Part shown: in pieces, positions 32,233 through 41,130 of the stretch | How the letters are laid out: each line of letters opens with the position of its first letter | How positions within the stretch are numbered: the first letter of the stretch is position 1 | Source of the DNA: Haloferax elongans ATCC BAA-1513 | GTDB taxonomy: Archaea; Halobacteriota; Halobacteria; Halobacteriales; Haloferacaceae | DNA length: 64,000 bases | Direction of reading: 5' to 3' | Assembly (NCBI RefSeq): GCF_000336755.1 | Contig: NZ_AOLK01000015.1 | Location: forward strand, 96,662-160,661 | Notes under the pieces: model-generated | The model's input: the letters and a program-made list of their open reading frames with translations, nothing else | Databases searched by the model: none | What the model was told of the DNA's origin: nothing | Made by a program: the position numbers and the translations under genes

Positions 32233-32907
32233 TCAAACGCGGTCGGCGACGCGCTTCAGCGCGCCAAACCCGTGTTCTTCGATTGGAGTTCCGTGACCCA
32301 TCGCGACGACATCGACCGGGGGGCACTGCTCGGCGAACTCGCGGATGCTGGCGCGATTCGCGTCGGTGTCGGCGGTGAGTATCCACGGCGAGGGAACGAG
32401 TTTCCCACCGGACTCGCGAACCATGTCGCCGACGAACGCGACGCCGAGTTCCTCGTGGACGAATGCGGTGTGCCCGGCGGTGTGCCCGGGGGTTCGGTAC
32501 GCGACGAACCCGCCGATTTCGTCGCCGTCGTCGATGGGTTCGACGGGGTTCGTCGGGCGACGAAGGAATGGACCGACGAGGTGATGGAACGTGCCTTTAT
32601 GGGTCTCAAACGAGGGTTTCGCGTCACCAGTCACGTAGGATGCGTCCGGTTCGGCGGCGTGGATTCGGACCGAATCGCGGAGACCGAGCGCCCCCAGCGT
32701 TCCGACGTGGTCAGGGTCGTAGTGCGTCAGGAGAACGCGGTCGATGTCGCTTGGGTTGTACCCGGCGACCGCGAGGCCACGGAAGATTCGGTCGCGGTCC
32801 CACGGTGTCCCGGCGTCGATGAGGACGAGTTCGTCCCCGTCTTCGACGAGATACGCGTTCACTCCTCTGAGGCGAAATCGGTGGACGCTGCCGCCGAGCG
32901 TGGTCAT
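32233..32907 (-). CDS. Metallo-beta-lactamase-fold hydrolase
   Basis: 224-aa MBL-fold protein. The metal motif reads H62-Y-D64-P-D66-H67, so the second histidine of the canonical HxHxDH is Asp; later ligands H143 (TPGHTAGHT), D162 (VGDMV) and a C-terminal H (MGHG) are present. Glyoxalase-II-like or other thioester/phosphoester hydrolase activity is possible. Compare the canonical HWHADH in the MBL protein at 34293. It is followed by the Tat lipoprotein in the same direction. Confidence 0.87.
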   Translation of the reverse strand: MTTLGGSVHRFRLRGVNAYLVEDGDELVLIDAGTPWDRDRIFRGLAVAGYNPSDIDRVLLTHYDPDHVGTLGALGLRDSVRIHAAEPDASYVTGDAKPSFETHKGTFHHLVGPFLRRPTNPVEPIDDGDEIGGFVAYRTPGHTAGHTAFVHEELGVAFVGDMVRESGGKLVPSPWILTADTDANRASIREFAEQCPPVDVVAMGHGTPIEEHGFGALKRVADRV

Positions 32908-32991
32908 ACGCCCGCAACGGTCGCTGACAGTAAAATCGTGTCTCCGGGGAGAAATATTGAATCGACGTTCCTGCGTCGTGACCGCGGCCCG

Positions 32992-34179
32992 CTATCGCGA
33001 CGCCCAGAGATAGCGTCCCACGTCGACGACGAACCCACCGGCACCGACGACCGGACAGACCGCGAGGCCAAGGATGTCGACCACGACGGGCCGTGGAACG
33101 CCGAGCATCGCCGCGGCGACGATGCCAATCGGGACCGCCGCCGCGACCACGTAGAGCCACGTCGCCCACGCGTGGCCGAACCGTTTGACCACCGCGAAAA
33201 GTGAAATCAAGAGAACGACAGCAGTCACCGGCACGACCAGCAGCGTCGGCGACGTGACCGCAGTCGTCTGGACCGCAGCGAGACTCGGGAACGAAAGCGG
33301 CGATGCCGCCAAGAGCGTCGCGGCCGGGGACGCAGTATCGAGCGAGGTGAGCATCGTCACGAGGGCCATCCCCTCGCGCGCGACGTACCATCCGAGGCTT
33401 CCGAGATACGACACCAAGACGAGAAGCGAGACCCCCCAACCGTACCACAGTGGATTCGTGCTATCTGACGACGTAGTCGACGACGGTCCTTCGCCACCGA
33501 ATCGACGGCTGGTCCCTGTGGAGCCACCCTGTGACGAACTGCCACTGGAGCGTTTGCTTCCGCGAGACGACCCTGTTCGAGACGACCCCGAGGACCGCGA
33601 GGAACGTGAGGACCGAGACGACCGACGACCGCTGCCGGACGAACTCGACGTTGAGGCCGTCGACGACCGACTGGAACTCCGACTCGACCGAGAGGACCGC
33701 GACGAACTCGACGAGCGAGAGCGCGACGAGGATGTCCGATTAGACGACGAACTTGACGACCGGTTCGACGACCGCCGAGACCCGCGCGAGCTCGACGAAG
33801 ATGTCCGACTGGACCCGGTGGACCGGGATGTAGACCCACTCTGAGACGACTCTGAGGACTGCGACGACGAGGAACTCGACTGCGACGACGAGGAGGCAGA
33901 CCCGTCGTCGCCGGCGCGACCGGGGAACTTGAACTTCGTCAGCCCATCGAGCCGCTTGTTGACGTACTTCGTGTGTCCCATCCGGTCGTAGTCGGCGCGC
34001 TCGGCGTCGTCGGTGAGGACTTCGTAGGCCTTCCGGACGACGGTGAACTGCGCTGTCGCTCGTTCGTCGTCGTTGACATCGGGATGGTACTCCCGCGCCT
34101 TCTGACGGAACGCCTGCTTGATTTCCCCCGTCTCGGCGTCGCGTTCGACGCCGAGGAGTTCGTAGAAGTCCACCGGCAT
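32992..34179 (-). CDS. Membrane J-domain protein with Arg/Ser-rich linker
   Basis: 395-aa protein in three parts: an N-terminal J domain (1-70) with the HPD tripeptide at 32-34 needed to activate DnaK-type chaperones; a low-complexity linker (93-240) made of Ser runs with regular Arg, giving strong positive charge; and a C-terminal membrane domain (248-395) with four predicted helices. A membrane-tethered J-protein could recruit Hsp70 to the membrane. The basic linker is at odds with the acidic proteome. The J domain and the transmembrane part both read normally, so the linker is not a frameshift. Confidence 0.88.
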   Translation of the reverse strand: MPVDFYELLGVERDAETGEIKQAFRQKAREYHPDVNDDERATAQFTVVRKAYEVLTDDAERADYDRMGHTKYVNKRLDGLTKFKFPGRAGDDGSASSSSQSSSSSSQSSESSQSGSTSRSTGSSRTSSSSSRGSRRSSNRSSSSSSNRTSSSRSRSSSSSRSSRSSRSSSRSSTASTSSSSGSGRRSSRSSRSSRSSGSSRTGSSRGSKRSSGSSSQGGSTGTSRRFGGEGPSSTTSSDSTNPLWYGWGVSLLVLVSYLGSLGWYVAREGMALVTMLTSLDTASPAATLLAASPLSFPSLAAVQTTAVTSPTLLVVPVTAVVLLISLFAVVKRFGHAWATWLYVVAAAVPIGIVAAAMLGVPRPVVVDILGLAVCPVVGAGGFVVDVGRYLWASR

Positions 34180-34292
34180 TCGACGTGCGATTCGATGCGA
34201 CGGCGGCTTTTGAATGTACCGGGCGATTGGGCGAACCGGTCGGCGTCGAATTCGTTCGGAAAAATCATGAACACTGACGGCAAGGAAGCGGT

Positions 34293-35279
34293 ATGGAACG
34301 TATCCCGCTTGGTAACACCGTCTTCGAAGGGCGGAACAACGCCTATCTCATTCCGGGCGACAGACCGACGCTTGTCGACGTCGGCGTCGCGACCGACGCA
34401 GTTCGACAGGACCTCCACGACGGCCTCGACGCGCTCGGCTACGACGTCGCCGACATCGACGCAATCGTCCTGACGCACTGGCACGCCGACCACACCGGAC
34501 TTGCAGGTGAAATTCAAGCGGAGAGCGACGCTGCCGTGTACGTACACGAAGACGACGCTCCCCTCGTCGCCGGTGACGAGGACGCTATCGCCGAAGAGCG
34601 GCGCATCAGCGAACGCCGATTCGAGGAGTGGGGCATTCCGGAGGAACCGCTCGACGAGCTGACGACGTTCCTCGGCGGTCACGAGGAACTCCGCGGCGAT
34701 ACGGTGGACGTGACGCCTGTCACGGACGGCGACCGAATCGCCGCCGGAGACGACGAACTCGAAGTTGTCCATCTTCCCGGTCACGCCGCCGGATTGAGCG
34801 CCTACGCGTTCGATGGCGACGAGGGTCGCGAGGCGTTCGTCGGCGACGCGATTCTGCCGAAGTACACGCCGAACGTCGGCGGTGCGGACCTCCGTGTTGA
34901 CCGCCCGCTTGCGACCTATCTCGACAGTCTCGACCGCCTCGTCGACCTCGACTTTGCTCGGGCGTGGCCGGGGCACCGTGACGTTATCGACGACCCCGCG
35001 GGGAGAGCACGCGTCATCGCGGACCACCACCGCGAGCGCACCGAGCGCGTCCTCTCGGTGCTCGACGAACACGGCCCCGCAGACGCGTGGACCGTCAGCG
35101 CGCACCTCTTCGGTGACCTCTCGAACATCCACATCCTCCACGGTCCCGGCGAGGCGTTCGCACACCTCGACCACCTCGTCGAAGCGGGCGTCGTCGAGCA
35201 GGACGGGACTGAGTACGCGCTCGCCGATGCTGACGCCGAGGCGTCGGAGTTGGTCGCTGTACCCGAGACGAAACGTTAA
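34293..35279 (+). CDS. Metallo-beta-lactamase-fold hydrolase, with C-terminal winged-helix-like part
   Basis: 328-aa MBL-fold enzyme with the full HxHxDH motif H62-W-H64-A-D66-H67, then H160 (LPGHAAG), D185 (VGDAIL) and H226 (PGHRD). The C-terminal 90 residues ([10 protein letters not shown]...[15 protein letters not shown]) resemble the winged-helix segment of LACTB2-like RNases/hydrolases. Likely substrates are thioesters or RNA. It precedes rpoL by 26 bp in the same direction, so the two are probably co-transcribed. Confidence 0.88.
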   Translation: MERIPLGNTVFEGRNNAYLIPGDRPTLVDVGVATDAVRQDLHDGLDALGYDVADIDAIVLTHWHADHTGLAGEIQAESDAAVYVHEDDAPLVAGDEDAIAEERRISERRFEEWGIPEEPLDELTTFLGGHEELRGDTVDVTPVTDGDRIAAGDDELEVVHLPGHAAGLSAYAFDGDEGREAFVGDAILPKYTPNVGGADLRVDRPLATYLDSLDRLVDLDFARAWPGHRDVIDDPAGRARVIADHHRERTERVLSVLDEHGPADAWTVSAHLFGDLSNIHILHGPGEAFAHLDHLVEAGVVEQDGTEYALADADAEASELVAVPETKR

Positions 35280-35305
35280 AACGCCGTTGGAGGGAACGGA
35301 GAGCC

Positions 35306-35590
35306 ATGGAACTGCGGGTCATCGACAAGACCGACGAGGAACTCCGCATCGAAATCGGTGGCGAGGACCACACCTTCATGAACGTGCTGAAGGGTGAACT
35401 CCTCGAGACCGACGGTGTCACGGCGGCAACCTACGACGTGAACCCCGAACAGTCCGGTGGACAGACGGACCCTGTCCTCTCGATTAAGACCGAATCTGGC
35501 GTCGACCCACTCGACGCGCTCGCCGAGGCTGCCGCTGGCGTTCAGCACACCGCCGACGCCTTCACGGAAGCCTACGAAGCCGCAATCTAA
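35306..35590 (+). CDS. rpoL: DNA-directed RNA polymerase subunit L (Rpo11)
   Basis: 94-aa RNA polymerase assembly-platform subunit that dimerises with Rpo3 (RpoD) in the alpha-like heterodimer. The conserved opening [21 protein letters not shown] and the [12 protein letters not shown] segment are diagnostic; it ends in an amphipathic helix. Length is normal for the family. Start ATG at 35306, shortly after the MBL-fold gene, with which it is probably co-transcribed. Confidence 0.95.
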   Translation: MELRVIDKTDEELRIEIGGEDHTFMNVLKGELLETDGVTAATYDVNPEQSGGQTDPVLSIKTESGVDPLDALAEAAAGVQHTADAFTEAYEAAI

Positions 35591-35662
35591 GCGCGCCCGG
35601 ATTCTCTCTTTCGTGTTCGACTCGTGAGCGACTGGTGCAGTCGTCGGGAGCGTCGCGGATGT

Positions 35663-36283
35663 TCAGTCTGCGTGTTCGTGGTCGTGGTCGTTCCCGTCCT
35701 CGTGTCCGTGTCCGTGTTCGTGACTCCTGTCACTGCTCTCCGGCCCCTCGTACGCTTTCTCACCGGCTTCGATGCGCACTTCGAGCCAGTTTTCCATGGG
35801 CACGAGTGGGCACTCGTACTGCGGTGAGTAGGCACAGAAGGGGTTGTACGCGTAGTTGAAGTCGAGCACCCACTGCCCGTCGTTGGTGCGGTCGGCCGCT
35901 TCGAGGTCGAGATACCGACCCGCGCCGTAGGTCTCTTCCATGTTCGTCTCGTCGCGGAAGGGCACCCAGAGACGGTCTTCCTCTGGTGTCGCACGATAGG
36001 CATCGAGAGAGTACGCCTCCCCGTCGATTTCGAATTCGAACGCCCCCCAGACGAGGTAGTCGCGCTCGCCGTCGGTCGTCGTTCCGATGGTGATGGTCTC
36101 GGGCTCGTCGTACTGTTCGAGGGCGAGTTCGAACCGGAGGTTCGGGTCCGGGTTGAAGTAGTCGAGGCCATCGAAATACTCGCGCTGGTCGGGTGGAATC
36201 GGCGAATGCTGGTCGGTCGCGAGGAAGCGGTCTTTCTGCTCGCGATGCTGGAGGAGGGCAGTTCGCCACGAATCGTCAGTCAT
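35663..36283 (-). CDS. DUF1684 family protein with His-rich tail
   Basis: 206-aa soluble protein of the DUF1684 family: the core segment (about 35-165) includes NPDPNLRFELAL, LDAYRATPEEDRLWVPFRDETN and DFNYAYNPFCAYSP...CPLVPMENWL, which match the family's conserved NPYC-like metal-adjacent pattern. The last 30 residues are an Asp/Glu/His tail (HEHGHGHEDGNDHDHEH) that may bind metal. Its catalytic role is unknown. ATG at 36283 (MTDDSW) is chosen over a 20-residue basic extension. Confidence 0.85.
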   Translation of the reverse strand: MTDDSWRTALLQHREQKDRFLATDQHSPIPPDQREYFDGLDYFNPDPNLRFELALEQYDEPETITIGTTTDGERDYLVWGAFEFEIDGEAYSLDAYRATPEEDRLWVPFRDETNMEETYGAGRYLDLEAADRTNDGQWVLDFNYAYNPFCAYSPQYECPLVPMENWLEVRIEAGEKAYEGPESSDRSHEHGHGHEDGNDHDHEHAD

Positions 36284-36381
36284 ACACGAAATGTACGCTC
36301 GCTGATGAGGTGAAGATTGGTTTCGACTGCACCGAGAGCGCACGACCGGAAAATTTCGGTCGAAAGGCCGCGCTCCCCTGC

Positions 36382-37194
36382 TTACAGACGGACCGGAACG
36401 TCGTGGTCGTCGAGGTACTCCTTGACGTCGCGGATAGAGTACTCGTCGAAGTGGAAAATAGAGGCGGCGAGACCGGCGTCTGCACCTGCTTCGGTGAACA
36501 CCTCGTACATGTCTTCGGGACCGCCACAGCCCGACGAGGCGATGACTGGCGTCGAGACGTTGTCACAGACGGCTTTCGTCAGCGGAATGTCGTAGCCGTC
36601 CTTCGTGCCATCGGTGTCGATGGAGTTGATAAAGAGTTCGCCCGCACCGAGCGACTCGGCCTCGCGGGACCACTCGACCACGTCCACGCCAGTACCCTCG
36701 CGGCCGCCTTTGATGGTGCACTCGAACCAGCAGGATTCACCGTCGACTTCGGCGTAGTACTCGCCTTCCTCGTCGTAGCGGCGGCGGGCGTCGACCGAAA
36801 TAACGATGCACTGGCTGCCGAACGAGCGTGCGCCCTCCTCGATGAGCGAGGGGTTCTCCAGCGCGGCGGTGTTGATAGAGACCTTGTCGGCACCGGCGCG
36901 GAGCGTCTCTTTGATGTCGTCGCGGGTTCGGATGCCACCGCCGACGGTCAGCGGGATAAACACCTCGTCGGCGACCTTCGAGACGGTGTCGAGCATCGTC
37001 TCGCGGCCGTCCGCGGAGGCGGTGATGTCGAGGAAGACGAACTCGTCGGCACCGGCCTCGTTGTACAGTTTTGCCATCTCGACCGGGTCGCCCGTGTACT
37101 TCAGGTCCTCGAAGTTGACACCGGTGTAGACTGCCGGATTGCCGTCCTCGTCGAGGTCGACGTCGATACAGGGGATGATGCGCTTCGTGAGCAT
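36382..37194 (-). CDS. hisF: Imidazole glycerol phosphate synthase subunit HisF
   Basis: 270-aa (beta-alpha)8 barrel cyclase of histidine biosynthesis. It takes ammonia from HisH and converts PRFAR to imidazole glycerol phosphate and AICAR. The two catalytic aspartates are D11 (PCIDVD) and D135 (VISVDARR), with phosphate-binding loops TVGGGIRT and ASSGCGG. It has a short acidic insertion relative to bacterial HisF, as expected in a halophile. It stands alone; no other his gene is nearby. Confidence 0.96.
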   Translation of the reverse strand: MLTKRIIPCIDVDLDEDGNPAVYTGVNFEDLKYTGDPVEMAKLYNEAGADEFVFLDITASADGRETMLDTVSKVADEVFIPLTVGGGIRTRDDIKETLRAGADKVSINTAALENPSLIEEGARSFGSQCIVISVDARRRYDEEGEYYAEVDGESCWFECTIKGGREGTGVDVVEWSREAESLGAGELFINSIDTDGTKDGYDIPLTKAVCDNVSTPVIASSGCGGPEDMYEVFTEAGADAGLAASIFHFDEYSIRDVKEYLDDHDVPVRL

Positions 37195-37307
37195 TCGCTA
37201 CCGAATCGTTGGCGGAAGAGTCGCTTCACGGTTTCGGCTACGGCAGGCGACGCTGGCGGTGATTCGCGCAGCGCCATCTTCATGCCGCTGTCCGATTTGT
37301 CAGAGGT

Positions 37308-37919
37308 ATGAATCTCCCCGAGGTGTTCCACCTTCACTATCACGTCCCTGACGTTGACGCTGCTGCGACAGCTCTCTCGTCGTGCGGAATCACGCCCGTT
37401 GCGCGCTTTGGCTCGGTCGAGGGTGAGTCGGTCGCGCTGGCTCCCGAGGAAGACGAGCCGAGTGGCTTTCGACTTCGGTTACAGACGAATCGCGGCGGCA
37501 CGGCAGACGTGACACTCACACCCGGTCCGAAGCTGGCGTTCGACCACTTCGGCGTCGTCGTCGAGGACGTGTCCGCAGTCGTCGAGCGCGCGACGGCCCG
37601 CGACTGGTCGGTGACGGAAAACGAGCGCCGGACGTTCCTCGTCACGCCGTGGGGGTTCCGAATCGAACTGCAGTCGCCCGACAGCGACCTCGTCTCGGAA
37701 CTCGGCGACCCAGACGACTGCCACTTCCGCGAGGTGTCGTTGAGTGTCCCGTCCGAGGCGCGCGAGCGAATCGACCGGACGATTCGGGCAGTCGTCGGCG
37801 ACGTGTCGAACCTGCGCGTCGTTCCGCTTGCGGGGTCGCAGCCTGCAGTTACGGAGGCGTCCCTCGCCGGAGCGAACGTCGAAGAACAGCAGTTCGAGAT
37901 GTGCGTACTGGCCGAATAG
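37308..37919 (+). CDS. VOC/glyoxalase-fold protein
   Basis: 203-aa protein beginning EVFHLHYHVPDVDAAATAL and continuing with KLAFDHFGVVVEDVSAVVERA, the repeated beta-alpha-beta-beta-beta pattern of the vicinal-oxygen-chelate superfamily, in two modules. The module-1 His pair (HLHYH) and the His in FDHFG could be metal ligands. No specific enzyme (dioxygenase, glyoxalase or resistance protein) can be assigned. Starts ATG, divergent from hisF. Confidence 0.75.
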   Translation: MNLPEVFHLHYHVPDVDAAATALSSCGITPVARFGSVEGESVALAPEEDEPSGFRLRLQTNRGGTADVTLTPGPKLAFDHFGVVVEDVSAVVERATARDWSVTENERRTFLVTPWGFRIELQSPDSDLVSELGDPDDCHFREVSLSVPSEARERIDRTIRAVVGDVSNLRVVPLAGSQPAVTEASLAGANVEEQQFEMCVLAE

Positions 37920-37941
37920 CGCACTGGAGGCGCTACCGGCG

Positions 37942-39750
37942 CTACCGGCGTCCGAGGTCGTAAATACGGGCTTCCCACGGTCGGAGCATCTCGGATTCGA
38001 CCACCTCGACAGTCGTGTCGTAGTTCGACAGCAGGACGTCGGCGGGACGGCCATCGAGTTCGTTTGGGGGTTCGAACCGTGTCTCGCTACTGTCGAAGTT
38101 GAGGACGACGAGGATGGTGTCTCGGTTCGCGTCTCGGTCGGCAGACGCGTCTTCTGCGATTTCAGTTTCGAGCGTCCGCGTGTACACCCACAGCGACTCG
38201 TGGTCGGGCGTGAGGGGGTCGTAGTCACCGTACACAATCACGTCGCGTTCCTTTCGAAGCGAGATGAGGTCGCGGTAGTAGTGCCACACCGAATCGGGGT
38301 CGGCGCGGGCGTCAGCGACGTTGATTTCGTCTTTGTTGGGATTGACCGGCATCCAGGGCTCGGCGGCGGGGTCGGTGAACCCCGCGTACTCGCTGTCGTC
38401 CCACTGCATCGGCGTGCGGGCATTGTCGCGGCTGTTGGCGCAGACTGCGTCTTTCACCGAGTCGAAGTCGGATATCGTCCCCTCATCGATGGCTCTGCGG
38501 ACGGGGTTGAGCGTGTCCACGTCGCGGAAGTCGTCGAGTGATTCGAAGGGATAGTTGGTCATGCCCAGTTCCTCGCCCTGGTAGACGAAGGGCGTCCCGC
38601 GGAGTGTGTGTAGAAGCGTCGCAAGCAACGTCGCCGACTCGCGGCGGTACGCACCGTCATCCCCGAATCGGGAGACCTGCCGGGGCTGGTCGTGGTTGTT
38701 GAAGTACAGCGAATTCCACCCTTCCTCGGCGAGACCCGCTTGCCAGCGGTCGAAGACCGATTTGAGTTCTGGGAGCGCCCACGCTGTTGTCTCCCAGATG
38801 TGGTCGCCTCTATCGAGGAGCATGTGTTCGAAGTGGAACACCATCGAGAGGCCGTCGCCTTTCGGTCCGGGCGTCGTGTAGCGTCTGGCAACGTCCATCG
38901 GAAGTTCGTCGCCAATCGTCTCGCCGATGGTCAACAGGTCCTCGTCGAGGACGCGGTCGCGCATCTCGCCGAGGTACTCGTGAATGTGCGGGCCGTTCGT
39001 CACGCGGTCGATGGTTTGGATGCCGCGTTCCGAGTCGGTGTCCGGCAGTCCGTCCGGTTTGGAGATGAGGTTGATGACGTCCATCCGAAAGCCGTCGATG
39101 CCCTTGTCGAGCCACCACTGCATCATGTCGAACACTTCTGTTCGGACGGCCGAATTCTGCCAGTTCAGGTCCGGTTGTCGCTCGTCGAAGAGGTGGAAGT
39201 ACCACTCTCCGGTGGCTTCGTCGTACGTCCACGCGGGGCCGCCGAAGAAAGACTCCCAGTCGTTCGGTGGGACTTCGTCCACGCCAGGAGGTGTCTCGTA
39301 GTCGTCGGGGTCGAGGTCAGTTTCTTCAGGGTCGCGACCTTCGCGCCACCAGTAGTAGTCTCGCTTGTCGGCGTCTATCGCCGAGCGGGAGTTGACGAAC
39401 CACGCGTGCTCGTCGGAGGTGTGGTTGACGACGAGGTCCATGATGAGCCGGATGTCGCGGTCGTGGAGCGCATCCCGGAGGGCTTCCCAGTCGGCCATCG
39501 TCCCGAACTCGTCCATGATGGCGCGGTAGTCGGAGATGTCGTAGCCGTTGTCTACGTTAGGCGACTCGTAGACAGGGTTGAGCCAGACACAATCGATGCC
39601 GAGGTCCGCGAGATAGTCGGCCTTCTCGACGATTCCCTGAATGTCGCCGACGCCATCACCGTCTGAGTCGTTGAAACTCCGCGGATAGACCTGATAGACG
39701 ACCGCCTCTTTCCACCACCGACGCGCCCCGCCTGCGGAGGCCGAAGCCAT
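37942..39750 (-). CDS. GH13 alpha-glucosidase / oligo-1,6-glucosidase-like
   Basis: 602-aa glycoside hydrolase family 13 enzyme. Catalytic residues are visible: nucleophile D224 in GIDGFRMDVINL, acid/base E277 in LLTIGETIGD, and transition-state D354 in NNHDQPR; the start motif YQVYPRSFNDSDGDGVGDI is typical of maltase/isomaltase-type enzymes. It hydrolyses terminal alpha-1,4 or 1,6 bonds in oligosaccharides inside the cell (no signal peptide). It is flanked by the VOC gene and the His-rich membrane protein; no transporter is adjacent. ATG at 39750. Confidence 0.95.
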   Translation of the reverse strand: MASASAGGARRWWKEAVVYQVYPRSFNDSDGDGVGDIQGIVEKADYLADLGIDCVWLNPVYESPNVDNGYDISDYRAIMDEFGTMADWEALRDALHDRDIRLIMDLVVNHTSDEHAWFVNSRSAIDADKRDYYWWREGRDPEETDLDPDDYETPPGVDEVPPNDWESFFGGPAWTYDEATGEWYFHLFDERQPDLNWQNSAVRTEVFDMMQWWLDKGIDGFRMDVINLISKPDGLPDTDSERGIQTIDRVTNGPHIHEYLGEMRDRVLDEDLLTIGETIGDELPMDVARRYTTPGPKGDGLSMVFHFEHMLLDRGDHIWETTAWALPELKSVFDRWQAGLAEEGWNSLYFNNHDQPRQVSRFGDDGAYRRESATLLATLLHTLRGTPFVYQGEELGMTNYPFESLDDFRDVDTLNPVRRAIDEGTISDFDSVKDAVCANSRDNARTPMQWDDSEYAGFTDPAAEPWMPVNPNKDEINVADARADPDSVWHYYRDLISLRKERDVIVYGDYDPLTPDHESLWVYTRTLETEIAEDASADRDANRDTILVVLNFDSSETRFEPPNELDGRPADVLLSNYDTTVEVVESEMLRPWEARIYDLGRR

Positions 39751-39900
39751 ACGAGACGTGAGTATCGGACGAAACTTAGGTCTGTGTGCCGAGTGTGGAC
39801 GTCTTGCATACTGCCACAGAGAGGGGTTTCAGGACGCGCAGGCGACAACCAGCACCGACGGTTAGGTGCGTTTTTGTACCGCGAATACGTCGGCTCGAAC

Positions 39901-40074
39901 ATGAGCGACGACCATCATTCGGGCGACCACGACCACGACGACCACGAGTCCGGGGAGGAAGGCCGCGTCACCTCTCCGATGCAAGACTTCACGATGGGAC
40001 AGGTTACGACCGGCTTCATCGTTCTCGTCGTGGGCGTCGCCGTTACGTTCGGCCTCCCGTTCATCCTCGCGTAG
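39901..40074 (+). CDS. 57-aa membrane protein with His/Asp-rich N-terminus
   Basis: Small protein MSDDHHSGDHDHDDHESGEEG... followed by a short linker and a single transmembrane helix (about 36-56). The N-terminal half is His/Asp/Glu-rich and may bind a divalent metal. The ATG at 39901 is the natural start; the longer upstream frame has no coding character. Function unknown. It precedes the quinone oxidoreductase gene by 67 bp. Confidence 0.7.
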   Translation: MSDDHHSGDHDHDDHESGEEGRVTSPMQDFTMGQVTTGFIVLVVGVAVTFGLPFILA

Positions 40075-40140
40075 AACCGGCAATTTGTACGAACTTCCGC
40101 TTTCTCTCCGCTTTTATGAGAGCCGTGACCAACGGGTGAC

Positions 40141-41112
40141 GTGAAATCCATCGTCGTCACTGAATACGGACGAAGCGATACGCTCGACGTGCGCGAGACC
40201 GAGACGCCCGACCCCGGTCCGGGCGAGGTCCGAATCGCCGTCGAGGCAGCAGGAATCAACTTCGCCGATATCATGCAGCGGCGCGGTCACTACCGCGACG
40301 GTCCAACTCCGCCGTACACGCCGGGACTGGAGGCCGCGGGTACCATCGACGCCGTTGGCGAGGGTGTCGAACGAGAGGTCGGCGAGCGTGTCGTCGCCAT
40401 GACCGGAACCGGGGCATACGCCGAGTACGTCACCGCCCCCGCGAACGCGCTGTTCGACGTCCCAGAGTCCATCTCGTTCGCCGAGGCCGCTGGCTTCCCC
40501 GTGCAGTTCCTCACGGCCCACAACTGCCTCCACGAGTGGGGTGGCCTCGAAGAGGGCGAGCGCGTGCTGATTCACGCGGCCGCCGGTGGTGTCGGCACCG
40601 CGGCAGTCCAACTCGCTGACCTCGCGGGCGCGGAGACGTTCGGCACCGCCAGCACCGAGGAGAAACTCGACCTCGCGACCGACCTCGGCCTCGACCACCC
40701 GATTCAGTACACCGAGGAGGACTTCCGCGACGTGGTCGCCGACGAGACAGACGGCGAGGGACTCGACCTCGTACTCGACGGCGTCGGCGGCGAGACGTTC
40801 CAACACAGCCTCGACGCGCTCTCGGACTTCGGCCGCGTCGTCACCTACGGTGCCGCCTCGGGCGAGGTGGCGGAGGCCGACACGACGCGTCTCCTCTTCG
40901 AGAACAAGTCCGTCATCGGATTCCATCTCGGAAACGCCATGCAAAAGCGCCCGCGGTCGGCCCTCGGCGCGGTTCCAGAACTCTCCGATCTACTGGCGTC
41001 CGGTGAACTCGACATCATCGTCGGCGAGACGTTCGCACTCGAAGACGCCGCCGAGGCGCACCAGTACATCGAAGACAGAAAGAGCAGCGGAAAGGTCGTC
41101 CTCGAACCGTAG
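40141..41112 (+). CDS. Quinone oxidoreductase (zeta-crystallin/MDR family)
   Basis: 323-aa medium-chain dehydrogenase/reductase without structural zinc. The NAD(P) motif is HAAAGGVGTAAVQLA (about 143-157); the N-terminal substrate domain contains GINFADIMQRRGHY and YTPGLEAAGTI, as in NADPH:quinone oxidoreductases. It would reduce quinones or alpha,beta-unsaturated carbonyls. It starts with GTG at 40141. Its stop lies 18 bp from the convergent purL stop. Confidence 0.92.
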   Translation: MKSIVVTEYGRSDTLDVRETETPDPGPGEVRIAVEAAGINFADIMQRRGHYRDGPTPPYTPGLEAAGTIDAVGEGVEREVGERVVAMTGTGAYAEYVTAPANALFDVPESISFAEAAGFPVQFLTAHNCLHEWGGLEEGERVLIHAAAGGVGTAAVQLADLAGAETFGTASTEEKLDLATDLGLDHPIQYTEEDFRDVVADETDGEGLDLVLDGVGGETFQHSLDALSDFGRVVTYGAASGEVAEADTTRLLFENKSVIGFHLGNAMQKRPRSALGAVPELSDLLASGELDIIVGETFALEDAAEAHQYIEDRKSSGKVVLEP

Positions 41113-41130
41113 GACGACGCTGTCGTCTTT

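Noticed and set aside
33460..33905. Frameshift as the origin of the Arg/Ser-rich linker of the J-protein
   Set aside because: The J domain before it and the membrane domain after it are in the same frame, so a double compensating frameshift over about 440 bp would be needed.
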